Program-made: the position numbers and the translations under genes
Shown here: positions 7,454 through 15,086 of the stretch, one piece after another
Position numbering within the stretch: position 1 is the stretch's first letter
Layout: each line of letters starts with the position of its first letter
Source of the DNA: CAYVZU01 sp964455935
GTDB lineage: Bacteria > Fibrobacterota > CAYVZU01
Assembly: GCA_964455935.1 (NCBI GenBank)
Contig: CAYVZU010000041.1
Span: 1 to 28,495, forward strand
Reading direction: 5' to 3'
DNA length: 28,495 nucleotides
Notes under the pieces: generated by a model
The model's database searches: none
What the model saw: the letters and a program-made list of their open reading frames with translations, nothing else
What the model was told of the DNA's origin: nothing

Positions 7454-9445
7454 TTATCGGAATGCGCTAAGCGAGGAAATCAGATTCGAGCTTTGGCTTT
7501 GCATCTGGCTCATGGATTGCTCCAGTTGGGTGAACTGCCGGACAAGCCGCTCACGGTAATCGTCAAGGCTGCCCTCGAGATCCTCGATTTTCAGATCGAA
7601 TCGTTTGATTTGGGTCTGCATGTTGGTCTGGCTCGTGACCATGTAGCCCTGCCGAAGATCGGTAATCGCACTCAGCTTCTCGTTCAGCAGCTGGCCAATG
7701 CCCTTGGTGAATACGAAATCCGCATTCTCCGTGTTGCTGAAGGGAATGGTCAACGAGAGCCCTTTTGCGGGCCCGGAGCTCCAAGTCACAATGTCCATTC
7801 CGGCTGATCGCACGTCGCTATCGGTCCAGGTTAGGCCGCCGTCGGAGCTGATGCGGTATTGCGTATCCGTGATCCGTTCGACCTTGTAGGCCGCGCTCTG
7901 GGTGTTGGCCGAGAAGCGTCCCATGGTAATGCTGGTGTTTGTCGAAGAGCTGTAAGGCGCGAAGACTCGGACGACATCGTCAAACCCTTCATTGAAAATC
8001 TTCTCGAATTTCTCGTCATCGATTTCCAGTTTGCCCGTTTTTGCGTCCGAGATGATCCCGATCCGGGACAGCGCATTGTTGGGAAGTTCGGGGCCCCACT
8101 GGTTGAATTGGGTTGTGAGCACGGATCGGATGTCGCTGCGAAGCCGCGAAATGGTCCAATCCGCGACGAAGGGACCCGAGGCCTGCTTTTCTCCGTCGTC
8201 GCTGGTCTTGGTCGAGGTATCGTATTGACTCTTTTCCTTTATATACTCCAAAATTCCATTGTAAGCGTCGACGAATTCCTGCACCAATCCCTTCACCGCA
8301 TCATAATCTCGTTCGATTTTCAGCGTAACATCTTGAGCCGGATCGGCTTTCAAAAGATTGAACGTAATCCCTGTCACTTGGTCGTCGGCCGTGTTGCTGT
8401 CGCTTTGAACCGCGATTCCATTGATCATGAAAAACGCATTCTGAGCCACGGTAACTGTCGAGGTCCCTGTGGCGCCCTGGGTCAGCGTTGGCGCGCCCAG
8501 CCCAAGATCGCCGGAACCGGATATGGCTATCGCAAACTGGCTGCGTCCTGTTGTGCGATCCGTAAGGGTCAGATTTCCTCCGGCATCGACAGACGCGTCA
8601 ACCGTTTGATCGAAGGCCGTTTCGATATAAGCCAGCAGGTCTTCAGTGGATTTTCCGGCAAGGTCCAGCGAGCCTTCGACAGCGTTCCCGTTGTGATCGA
8701 AACCCGTGAACGCGAATGTGCCCGTTGCCCCCATGGGCCCGGTTTCCGGGATCGGCAGGCTTGAAGTGAACTGAACCGATTGCGATACATTGCCTTTGGA
8801 TCCAGCGCCATCGACATAGCCCAGGTCCTGCAGAACCGTGCCCACCTCGTCGGAAAGAGCGATTTCGTTGTCCACCCCTTCTTTTGCGCTGGCAAGCACC
8901 AGGCGATAATCGTTCTCACCGGCCTTCAGGAGAGAGGCATTCACCCCCAGCGATTCTCCGTTTGCCTGCTTGGCGCTGTTGATGCGAAGCATCAGATCGC
9001 GCGCCGTATCGGTGTCGTCAATATCGAAGGTGACTCCATTGATCTTGATCTGCGCGGTTTCACCGGCGCCGACAAGGGTGTCCAACTGCGTTGTGAGCGC
9101 GCCGGAACGGCTTGACAGTTTCTCTGCCGCGGCGCGTTGAAAGACGCGGATTGAGTATTCGCCCGCTACGGCGCCGGTCGATCCCGTGATCTTTGCGGCG
9201 GTTTCATCGCTCGAGGATCCTTTGAAGAGATCGAATCCCTGCACCGTGTTGATTTTGAGTGAAACCGACTTGAATGTATTGATTTTTCCGGTGAGCTCAC
9301 CGTAGGCCGAAAGGCGGAGATCGTAAGCAGCCTGCTGCCGCTCGACCAGACGTACCTTGTTGCGTTCGACATTCACCAGCGCATCGATGATCGCATTGGT
9401 GTCGAGCCCGGAAATTAGTCCGCCAAGTTGTATAGTTCCGGCCAT
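7454..9445 (-). CDS. fliD: Flagellar filament cap protein FliD (HAP2)
   Basis: Forms the pentameric cap at the filament tip that guides flagellin insertion; exported through the flagellar secretion channel, so no signal peptide is expected. The 663-residue protein starts MAGTIQLGGLISGLDTNAI, the typical FliD N-terminus (FliD_N about 10-108). FliD_C spans roughly 375 to the end and finishes in a coiled coil (QFTQLEQSMSQMQSQSSNL). It is longer than the roughly 470 residues of E. coli FliD because of an extra region at about 225-332, rich in Gly, Thr and Asp, between the N-terminal part and an FFMINGIAV segment. The ATG at 9445 has GGAGGG upstream and a FliA-like promoter 33 nt before it. fliS and the FliT-like gene follow. 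Confidence 0.96.
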   Translation of the reverse strand: MAGTIQLGGLISGLDTNAIIDALVNVERNKVRLVERQQAAYDLRLSAYGELTGKINTFKSVSLKINTVQGFDLFKGSSSDETAAKITGSTGAVAGEYSIRVFQRAAAEKLSSRSGALTTQLDTLVGAGETAQIKINGVTFDIDDTDTARDLMLRINSAKQANGESLGVNASLLKAGENDYRLVLASAKEGVDNEIALSDEVGTVLQDLGYVDGAGSKGNVSQSVQFTSSLPIPETGPMGATGTFAFTGFDHNGNAVEGSLDLAGKSTEDLLAYIETAFDQTVDASVDAGGNLTLTDRTTGRSQFAIAISGSGDLGLGAPTLTQGATGTSTVTVAQNAFFMINGIAVQSDSNTADDQVTGITFNLLKADPAQDVTLKIERDYDAVKGLVQEFVDAYNGILEYIKEKSQYDTSTKTSDDGEKQASGPFVADWTISRLRSDIRSVLTTQFNQWGPELPNNALSRIGIISDAKTGKLEIDDEKFEKIFNEGFDDVVRVFAPYSSSTNTSITMGRFSANTQSAAYKVERITDTQYRISSDGGLTWTDSDVRSAGMDIVTWSSGPAKGLSLTIPFSNTENADFVFTKGIGQLLNEKLSAITDLRQGYMVTSQTNMQTQIKRFDLKIEDLEGSLDDYRERLVRQFTQLEQSMSQMQSQSSNLISSLSAFR

Positions 9446-9478
9446 GCTGCCCTCCGTATAGTGGAGTTCTTATCCCGT

Positions 9479-9506
9479 ATATCGGAAGAACTGAGGAGCA
9501 ACTTTA
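9479..9506 (-). promoter_or_regulatory. Sigma-28 (FliA/SigD)-type promoter of fliD
   Basis: On the minus strand TAAAGTTG (9499-9506) is separated by 12 nt from TCCGATAT (9479-9486). The E. coli FliA consensus is TAAAGTTT-N11-GCCGATAA; this site matches 7 of 8 and 6 of 8 with one extra spacer base, and it contains the whole CCGATAT of the Bacillus SigD consensus. Transcription would start near 9472, about 27 nt upstream of the fliD ATG. It implies late-class control of cap and chaperone genes. Confidence 0.7.
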
Positions 9507-9725
9507 GGTTTTTGACTCTTGGAAATTGCCCTGCATAAGCTGCCTAACCACTTGAAATTAAATAGAATAGCGCATCGCCTTGAATTGGCGAACCCTCATT
9601 TGAACGCAAAAAGGCCCTTCTTGCCCCTTACTGTTCTTGAAGATTAGTTTCTGTTGATGGCCCGGCCTGTTTTTAAGGAATACCGAGATCACCTGCTGGG
9701 GCAATATCCCGCCCAAGGCCTGTTG

Positions 9726-11075
9726 ATGCCACCCCTAAGAAGCTTTCTGATGTCTGGTTTGGCCTTTGCGTGCCTGACATCGGTTCTCTTTGCCGGTTGG
9801 ACAGGACCTTTCCCGGATGCCTCCTCGCCGCAATCCTCTTTGGCCGGAACACAGGAGCTTATCATCAAACGTCGAAGCGGCCATTCGGTTGAGGACATCC
9901 AGCGGCTCTATGCGCAAAACGGGGTTTTTGTCAAATCCCGGCTGTCCGCAATCGGGTTGGATTTCTGCAGCCTTACGCCGCAAAGTCCGCCCTGGCAGGT
10001 GATGCCGATTCTGCGGCTATCGAAGCTGGTCGAATTCGTGGAACCGGATTACAGAGTCGCTCCGGCCGGCAAACCCAACGATCCCTTGTTCCGGGAACAA
10101 TGGTGGCTTCATAACGCGCAAGACAAGGACATCGATGCACCGGAATCATGGGCCTTGTTTAAAACACAGCGTGATCGGGTTATTGTGGCCGTGATTGATA
10201 CGGGAATCGACAGGCTGCACCCGGATTTGTCCGCCAGTGTCTGGCACAACGACCGGGAGATCCCGGGCAATGGAATCGACGATGACGCAAACGGCTACGC
10301 CGACGATGAAACCGGCTGGAATTTCTGGAGCAATACCGCCGATGTGACCGACTGGGCCGGACATGGAACGCATGTGTCAGGCATGATCGCCGCCGTCAAC
10401 AACAACGGAATCGGGGTCGCGGGAATCAGCGGCGCGGCCCGTATTATGCCGTTGAAATTCATTCATACGTGGTACGGCCTTACCTCCGATGCGATTCGGG
10501 CCATTGTGTATGCGGCTGACATGGGTGCCGGGATCATCAACGCAAGCTGGGGCGGCGGCGACGACTCCCAGGCCATGAAAGAGGCCATCCGCTATGCCGG
10601 AGACAAAGGCGTGTTGTTTGTTGCCGCGGCGGGCAACTGGTCCATCAATACGGATCGATATCCTTTTTATCCCGCATCATATCGCCTGTCAAATGTCCTT
10701 TCCATGGCGGCGACCGATTCACTGGATCATCTGGCCTGGTTTAGCAACTACGGCCGGACCAGTGTGCATCTGGCCGCTCCGGGCGATGGGATCCTCAGCA
10801 CCTTTCCCGGCGGCGGCTATGTGCGTTTCTCGGGGACATCCATGGCCGCACCGGTGGCCAGCGCCATTGCCTCGATTGTGTTGAGTTGCCTGGGGCCTTT
10901 GCAGCCCGCGGACGTGATTCGGCTATTGGCCCGCGGGTCCGAACCGATTGCCGATTTCGAGGGGAAGATGGTATATCCCCGACGGTTGAATGCGCGAAAC
11001 TGCACAATGCCCTTTCCCGTACGTGGTGACGTGCTCAAATTCATGGCCTTTCTGGCCGGGACCAGCCCAAAATAG
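9726..11075 (+). CDS. Secreted subtilisin-like serine protease (S8)
   Basis: An exported endopeptidase of the subtilase family. With the ATG at 9726 the 449-residue protein has a signal peptide (MPPLRS then a hydrophobic run to about residue 25), an I9-like propeptide (about 42-113, ending VEFVEPDYRV) and the S8 domain. The triad is Asp158 in VIDTGID, His213 in GHGTHVSG and Ser372 in FSGTSMAAP; Asn304 in AAAGN supplies the oxyanion hole. An ATG at 9657 would add 23 residues before the hydrophobic segment and fits a signal peptide less well; neither start has a strong Shine-Dalgarno. There is no sorting or C-terminal anchoring domain. It is 12 nt upstream of the secretin gene, suggesting a shared transcript and a possible role in periplasmic or surface processing. 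Substrate unknown. Confidence 0.92.
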   Translation: MPPLRSFLMSGLAFACLTSVLFAGWTGPFPDASSPQSSLAGTQELIIKRRSGHSVEDIQRLYAQNGVFVKSRLSAIGLDFCSLTPQSPPWQVMPILRLSKLVEFVEPDYRVAPAGKPNDPLFREQWWLHNAQDKDIDAPESWALFKTQRDRVIVAVIDTGIDRLHPDLSASVWHNDREIPGNGIDDDANGYADDETGWNFWSNTADVTDWAGHGTHVSGMIAAVNNNGIGVAGISGAARIMPLKFIHTWYGLTSDAIRAIVYAADMGAGIINASWGGGDDSQAMKEAIRYAGDKGVLFVAAAGNWSINTDRYPFYPASYRLSNVLSMAATDSLDHLAWFSNYGRTSVHLAAPGDGILSTFPGGGYVRFSGTSMAAPVASAIASIVLSCLGPLQPADVIRLLARGSEPIADFEGKMVYPRRLNARNCTMPFPVRGDVLKFMAFLAGTSPK

Positions 11076-11087
11076 GAGGAATTTAAA

Positions 11088-12410
11088 ATGAAGTTCAAAG
11101 CAAACGCGCCCTTTATCTTGCTGCTGGCTGCGATGGCATGGGGCCAGGGCGATGCCGGCAAGGATTATCGGTTTTACAACCTGGAAAAGGAATACCGTGA
11201 ACTCAAGACCGTCGTGTTTCAGCCCCGGGAAGCCAAGGCGTTGGAGCTGAAGCTTGTTGTTGAGAATATGCTGAGCATCTATGGTACCGCATACGTGAAT
11301 GAGAAGGAAAACGCCTTGTATGTTACGGATACGCCGGAGATGGCGGCCAAGCTCGAATCGACTCTCAAGAGTCTGGATCGAAAGGGCGTAACGGCCGGCA
11401 ACAACCTGGTGTCGCGCACCATTCCCCTCAAGCATGTGGTTGCCTCCGATATTCTTACCTTGCTCAATCACAAGCTCTCGCGATACGGGACTCTGCTCAA
11501 CTATTCCGACCAGAACGCGCTTCTGGTGACCGATATCGAGTCAAAGATCGACGAGGTTTTCGCCCTGGTGCAGAGTCTGGACATTCCCGTTCCGCACATC
11601 CAGATCGAATCGTATATCCTGGAAGCCGACGCCGAGTACTTCTCCAAAAAGGGCGTGAATATCTTCGAGTGGCTCTCCAACACCTCCAGCCAGTTGATGG
11701 TGCGCAAGGCCGGAAGCGGGGGGACGGGCATTTCGTTGGGTGTTAGCGATCCTGTTTCTCCGGGAGTTCCGCCGGGTTTTGCCGATGCCACGACTCTCGA
11801 TGTGGGCAAAAATACGCTGGTTCTCGGCGCCAGAGTCAGTCTCTCCGACCTTGTCGGCCTCCTGACGGAAGATGGAAAGGCGAAGGTGCTGGCTTGTCCG
11901 CGGCTGGTGACAAAGAACAACAACAACGCCTCTCTGAGCGCGCAGGAGATGGTGCCTTTCAAGTTTCAGCCGCCGGGTCTTCCCGGCGCTCAGGCGCCCA
12001 ACTCCGCTCCTTTTGTCATCTCGGGCGTTTCTCTCCAGATTCTTCCTGTCATTCAGCTCGATTCCTGCATCAACATGCAGATCTATCCGACCATCACCGA
12101 TTTGACGGGCTGGGACCCTCACGGAATGCCGATCGTCGGCAGCCGCGCTTTGAGCACGGAAATCAGCGTCAAGAGCGGCGAGGTTTTTGTTCTGGGCGGC
12201 TTGCGCAGAAGCGAGGTGATCAAAAAACGAACCGGCGTTCCGGTTTTGCGAAGCATTCCGCTTCTGCGCTATCTCTTTTCGAGTACGACTGATGTAAAGA
12301 TCGAGCGCGAAGTAGTAATTTTGGTACGACCGCAGATTTTGGCAGGCAACTCGTTTAAGGCGGAGAAGAAACAGCTCGAGATATTCGAGAGCGAGCAGGG
12401 AAAGAAGTGA
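11088..12410 (+). CDS. Secretin-family outer-membrane protein (GspD/PilQ-like)
   Basis: Secretins form gated outer-membrane channels for type II secretion, type IV pili or phage export. The 440-residue protein has a signal peptide (MKFKANAPFILLLAAMAWGQ) and two short N-type modules (about 50-95 with AYVNEKENALYVTD; about 108-165 with RTIPLKHVVASDILTLL). The secretin beta domain covers about 170-418, ending in the diagnostic VKSGEVFVLGGL, VPVLRSIPLLRYLF and REVVILVRPQIL. It is shorter than GspD (about 650) and PilQ, with fewer N domains and no lipobox. A strong AGGAGG precedes the ATG at 11088. No other secretion or pilus gene is present, so the machine it serves is unknown; the upstream protease and downstream lpxA suggest an envelope role. 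Confidence 0.88.
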   Translation: MKFKANAPFILLLAAMAWGQGDAGKDYRFYNLEKEYRELKTVVFQPREAKALELKLVVENMLSIYGTAYVNEKENALYVTDTPEMAAKLESTLKSLDRKGVTAGNNLVSRTIPLKHVVASDILTLLNHKLSRYGTLLNYSDQNALLVTDIESKIDEVFALVQSLDIPVPHIQIESYILEADAEYFSKKGVNIFEWLSNTSSQLMVRKAGSGGTGISLGVSDPVSPGVPPGFADATTLDVGKNTLVLGARVSLSDLVGLLTEDGKAKVLACPRLVTKNNNNASLSAQEMVPFKFQPPGLPGAQAPNSAPFVISGVSLQILPVIQLDSCINMQIYPTITDLTGWDPHGMPIVGSRALSTEISVKSGEVFVLGGLRRSEVIKKRTGVPVLRSIPLLRYLFSSTTDVKIEREVVILVRPQILAGNSFKAEKKQLEIFESEQGKK

Positions 12411-12414
12411 CTTT

Positions 12415-13201
12415 ATGGACGCGCAAGTTCATCCGACGGCAATTGTTGATCCTGGTATTCAAATGGGGGAGGGCTGTGAAATCGGCCCGTATTGTATTGT
12501 GGGTCCCAATGTTGTTTTGGGAAAGAATGTCCGGCTTCAATCCAACGTGCGGATCGAGCGCAACACGACCCTGGGCGATGACTGTCATGTATACCATGGC
12601 GCCTCCCTGGGAAACGACCCGCAGGACCTGAAATACGCGGGGGAGGATTCGCAGCTGATCGTGGGGGCTCGCACCATCATCCGGGAGTTTGCCGCGTTTC
12701 ATCGAGGGACCAAGGCAACCGGAAAGACAATTGTGGGATCCGATNNNNNNNNNNTGCCTATTCATGAGCTATACCCATGTTCCGCACGACTGCCGGGTGG
12801 GAGATCATGTTGTGGCCGCCAATGTGGCGCAGTTCGCCGGGCATTGCGAGGTCGGCGATTGGGCCATCGTCGGCGGCCTTGTCGGGGTGCATCAGTTTTG
12901 CCGGATCGGCACGCATTGCATGATCGGCTTCGGCTACCGGGTAGCAATGGATGTTCCGCCCTATCTCCTGGCAGGGGGCGAGCCCCTGAAACCCTCGGGC
13001 GTAAATAAAATCGGGCTTTCGCGACGCGGCTTCTCGGAGCAGACGATTGGGGACATCCAGAAGGCCTATCGGATTCTTTACAGAAGCAATTTGACACTGT
13101 CCAGGGCGCTCGACCAGATTCGAGGGGAGTTTCCTAATTCGGCGGAGATCGGCCGGATTGTGGAGTTCGTTGAGAAAAGTGAACGGGGGATTATCCGATA
13201 A
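12415..13201 (+). CDS. lpxA: UDP-N-acetylglucosamine acyltransferase LpxA, interrupted by an assembly gap
   Basis: First step of lipid A synthesis: transfer of a 3-hydroxyacyl chain from ACP to UDP-GlcNAc. Hexapeptide repeats of the left-handed beta helix are obvious (HPTAIVDPG, CEIGPYCIVGPNVVLG), followed by NDPQDLKYAGE, REFAAFHRGT, catalytic His in YTHVPHDC (about residue 121), GGLVGVHQFCRIG and a C-terminal GVNKIGLSRRGFS helical part. Ten Ns (12745-12754) split it. The 5' piece is exactly 110 codons and the 3' piece is 149 codons including stop, in a frame that joins only if the real gap is a multiple of three. Alignment with E. coli LpxA (GSDNLLM against GSD/CLFM) suggests few or no bases are missing. 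It begins 4 nt after the secretin stop; lpxD, fabZ and lpxB are not alongside. Confidence 0.93.
12745..12754. other. Assembly gap (10 N)
   Basis: Ten consecutive undetermined bases inside lpxA. The fixed length of ten and the frame change it imposes on an otherwise intact gene show it is a scaffolding placeholder, not measured sequence. Confidence 0.99.
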
Positions 13202-13261
13202 TTCGGCCAGGCCGGGCGTCACCGACCGTCTATCGCCGCCGCAGGCGGAAGGGAGTAGCAG

Positions 13262-13459
13262 ATGCTGAAGATTCTGATTGAGGTTGTTGTGACCGATGAG
13301 CGGGAGAACGAGATTGTGAAAGAAGCGGGTATGGGGTACAAGAACCTGGTGAAGTACGTCGATCGCAAGATCGTGGATATGTTCGAGGCCGACAAGCTCC
13401 ACGCCTATGTCAAGGATGTTAAAATCATTCCCATCTACGAAAAGGACGAGAAGGAATAA
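13262..13459 (+). CDS. Small conserved-looking protein of unknown function (65 aa)
   Basis: I do not recognise this protein. It starts MLKILIEVVVTDERENEI and ends YVKDVKIIPIYEKDEKE. The pattern is a hydrophobic strand, a charged helix (KNLVKYVDRKIVDMFEADKL) and a second strand, a compact alpha/beta fold with an acidic tail and no signal peptide. GGGAG lies about 9 nt before the ATG at 13262. It follows lpxA by 60 nt on the same strand and may be the last gene of the protease-secretin-lpxA unit. The good ribosome site and protein-like composition support it being real. Confidence 0.72.
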   Translation: MLKILIEVVVTDERENEIVKEAGMGYKNLVKYVDRKIVDMFEADKLHAYVKDVKIIPIYEKDEKE

Positions 13460-13574
13460 CGAAACCGCCCCTGCGCAAAGCCGGTCTCATTCCCGCTGAT
13501 CTCGGCCGCACGCACCCGGTCCCCGGCGGCCCGCCTGAGAAGTATTACCAGAAAAAGAAAATGGCTGGAGGTTT

Positions 13575-13648
13575 TGCGCCCGGACGGATTTGAACCGCCA
13601 ACCCTCTGATCCGTAGTCAGAAGCTCTATCCAATTAAGCTACGGGCGC
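13575..13648 (-). tRNA. tRNA-Arg (anticodon ACG)
   Basis: A full cloverleaf reads on the minus strand. The 7-bp acceptor is GCGCCCG with CGGGCGC and discriminator A; the D arm is GCTT with GAGC; the anticodon stem TCTGA/TCAGA encloses CTACGGA (anticodon ACG); the T arm is GGCGG, TTCAAAT, CCGTC. Length is 74 nt. CCA is not encoded; AAA follows. The ACG anticodon normally needs A34-to-inosine editing by TadA to read CGU, CGC and CGA. Confidence 0.96.
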
Positions 13649-13662
13649 ATAGCACTTAAGGC

Positions 13663-13691
13663 ATTATAAAATAAATCTCCGGCAAAGTCGC
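13663..13691 (-). promoter_or_regulatory. Promoter of tRNA-Arg
   Basis: On the minus strand a perfect TATAAT (13663-13668) lies about 14 nt upstream of the tRNA 5' end. The hexamer 17 nt further upstream, GCGACT (13686-13691), matches the -35 consensus at only 3 of 6 positions. The -10 match and its position make a promoter likely even though the -35 is weak. Confidence 0.5.
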
Positions 13692-13929
13692 TAACAAGAA
13701 AACTCGACAAAGCGCATGAAACGGGGCGCGTCCTTGCGGACCCGTCAAAGGATGGCTGTGCTCGTGCGCGATTTTGCTCCCATTGCTCTCAGATGTGGAC
13801 CGGCGGAATGGACGGGAAATCCTCTTTTGTCTCCGCGAGCGGACAGGGAGATGCGATCTACTTGCCCTTTTGCTATCTTGGAATCAAGAAATATTGTTCT
13901 CCCGCCATCAAGATAGGAGGTTGTTTGAC

Positions 13930-14727
13930 ATGCCTTTCGACCCGGAACTGCCATACGCAGTTCATTCTTCAAATCACAAATTCCAACGCGCGCTTGGTCC
14001 AAAATCGCTTGTCATTTTTGCTGTTCTGATCTGCATGGTTCAATCATCCTTTGCCGGGGGGCGACCGCCGGATGAGGAGTCCATTGGCGCGGTCGCCTAC
14101 TCGATCATGTTCGATTCCAATCCCCGGGCGGACGCGATCGAAAGCATGATCCGATTATGCGGGAAGGGGAACGGAAATCTTACCCGGAAGCTTCCGGGGC
14201 ACGGGGAATCCATTGGCCTTTTGGATGTGCGCGAGTTCGCGGTGCCGCTTGAGCGCATGCAGGAAACAATTCTGGCTTTGCAGAAGGAGCGGATATTTCG
14301 GACCTCCACGCGTCTTTACCGGCGCAGCATATCGCTGGAACAAGCGAGGACGTTTTTCCGAAAATCCGCAGGGAAAATTCGTTTCAAATCGTACCGGGAG
14401 GTGAATTCCAAATTCAATTCGCAATTTGCGTACTCCACTCAGTCGCAATGGGTTAAGTCGCGCAATTGGATCCTGGAGAAGGAAACGATGCTGCCCGGAG
14501 CAAAGCAGATCCGCGGGGCAGGGGGGCACATTGAGAATATGGACTACTTCTCAATTATCGCGGCAACAAAGGGCCGCACATTGCGGATCACGGCGAGTTG
14601 GCTCAATGCCGGATGCAAGTTGCCGATTGTGGGACGTGTGAAGGTCAAACACGAGAACATGATCAAATCCGTCAACGTGCAGAACAGGGATATTCAGAAA
14701 TATTTCGAACGGCAGGCGGCCGGATAG
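13930..14727 (+). CDS. Secreted protein of unknown function (265 aa)
   Basis: I do not recognise this family. The ATG at 13930 has AGGAGG about 9 nt upstream, which settles the start over several upstream in-frame codons. Residues 26-42 form a hydrophobic segment (SLVIFAVLICMVQSSFA) ending in a plausible signal-peptidase site, so the mature part, beginning GGRPPDEE, is probably periplasmic or exported. The mature region is basic, with a helical stretch (LERMQETILALQKERIFRTS) and a C-terminal KYFERQAAG. Only a few scattered cysteines are present, and no enzyme motif is visible. It stands alone between two tRNA genes; 281 nt separate it from tRNA-Arg with no other gene seen. Confidence 0.78.
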   Translation: MPFDPELPYAVHSSNHKFQRALGPKSLVIFAVLICMVQSSFAGGRPPDEESIGAVAYSIMFDSNPRADAIESMIRLCGKGNGNLTRKLPGHGESIGLLDVREFAVPLERMQETILALQKERIFRTSTRLYRRSISLEQARTFFRKSAGKIRFKSYREVNSKFNSQFAYSTQSQWVKSRNWILEKETMLPGAKQIRGAGGHIENMDYFSIIAATKGRTLRITASWLNAGCKLPIVGRVKVKHENMIKSVNVQNRDIQKYFERQAAG

Positions 14728-14880
14728 GGCACCTCAGAAAGAAACCAGCCGGTAATTTTTGAATGTCGCTACCGACCGCGACTGCGCCCACGCGATACGC
14801 GCCGGAGCAAAGTCGATTAAAAAAACCGCACACCGGCCCTGGAGGCGAATCTTCCATTCGGACTTCCCTCCAAACACTCG

Positions 14881-14909
14881 TTGATTGTCACGGCCCAAAT
14901 CTTTATCTT
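14881..14909 (+). promoter_or_regulatory. Putative promoter of tRNA-Ser
   Basis: TTGATT (14881-14886) and TATCTT (14904-14909) are 17 nt apart, each matching consensus at 4 of 6 positions. A start near 14916 would give a short 5' leader before the tRNA at 14930. The rest of 14728-14880 shows nothing I can assign. Confidence 0.4.
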
Positions 14910-14929
14910 CTAAGCCGTCAATGAATTTC

Positions 14930-15015
14930 GGAGAGGTGTCCGAGCGGCTTAAGGAGCACGCCTGGAGAGCGTGTGTTCCCGCAAGGGACCGGGGGTTCAA
15001 ATCCCCCCCTCTCCG
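14930..15015 (+). tRNA. tRNA-Ser (anticodon GGA)
   Basis: A class II tRNA with a long variable arm. The acceptor is GGAGAGG with CCTCTCC and discriminator G; the anticodon stem CACGC/GCGTG encloses CTGGAGA (anticodon GGA, reading UCC and UCU); the variable arm is about TGTTCCCGCAAGGGACC; the T arm is GGGGG, TTCAAAT, CCCCC. Length is 86 nt. CCA is not encoded. A short GCTG/CAGC hairpin followed by ATTTTTT (about 15015-15038) may terminate it. Confidence 0.96.
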
Positions 15016-15086
15016 CTGCTCGCCAGCAAACTATTTTTTGCACCTGCGGCCCCGGAAAAGAACTTAAGAATTGGATCTTGGCGTGC

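Noticed and set aside
13460..13929. Search for attachment sites or an integrated island around tRNA-Arg
   Set aside because: No integrase gene and no duplicated tRNA 3' end is visible on either side.
14734..15000. Minus-strand open frame overlapping tRNA-Ser
   Set aside because: It runs through the tRNA gene, has no ribosome site and no protein-like motif.
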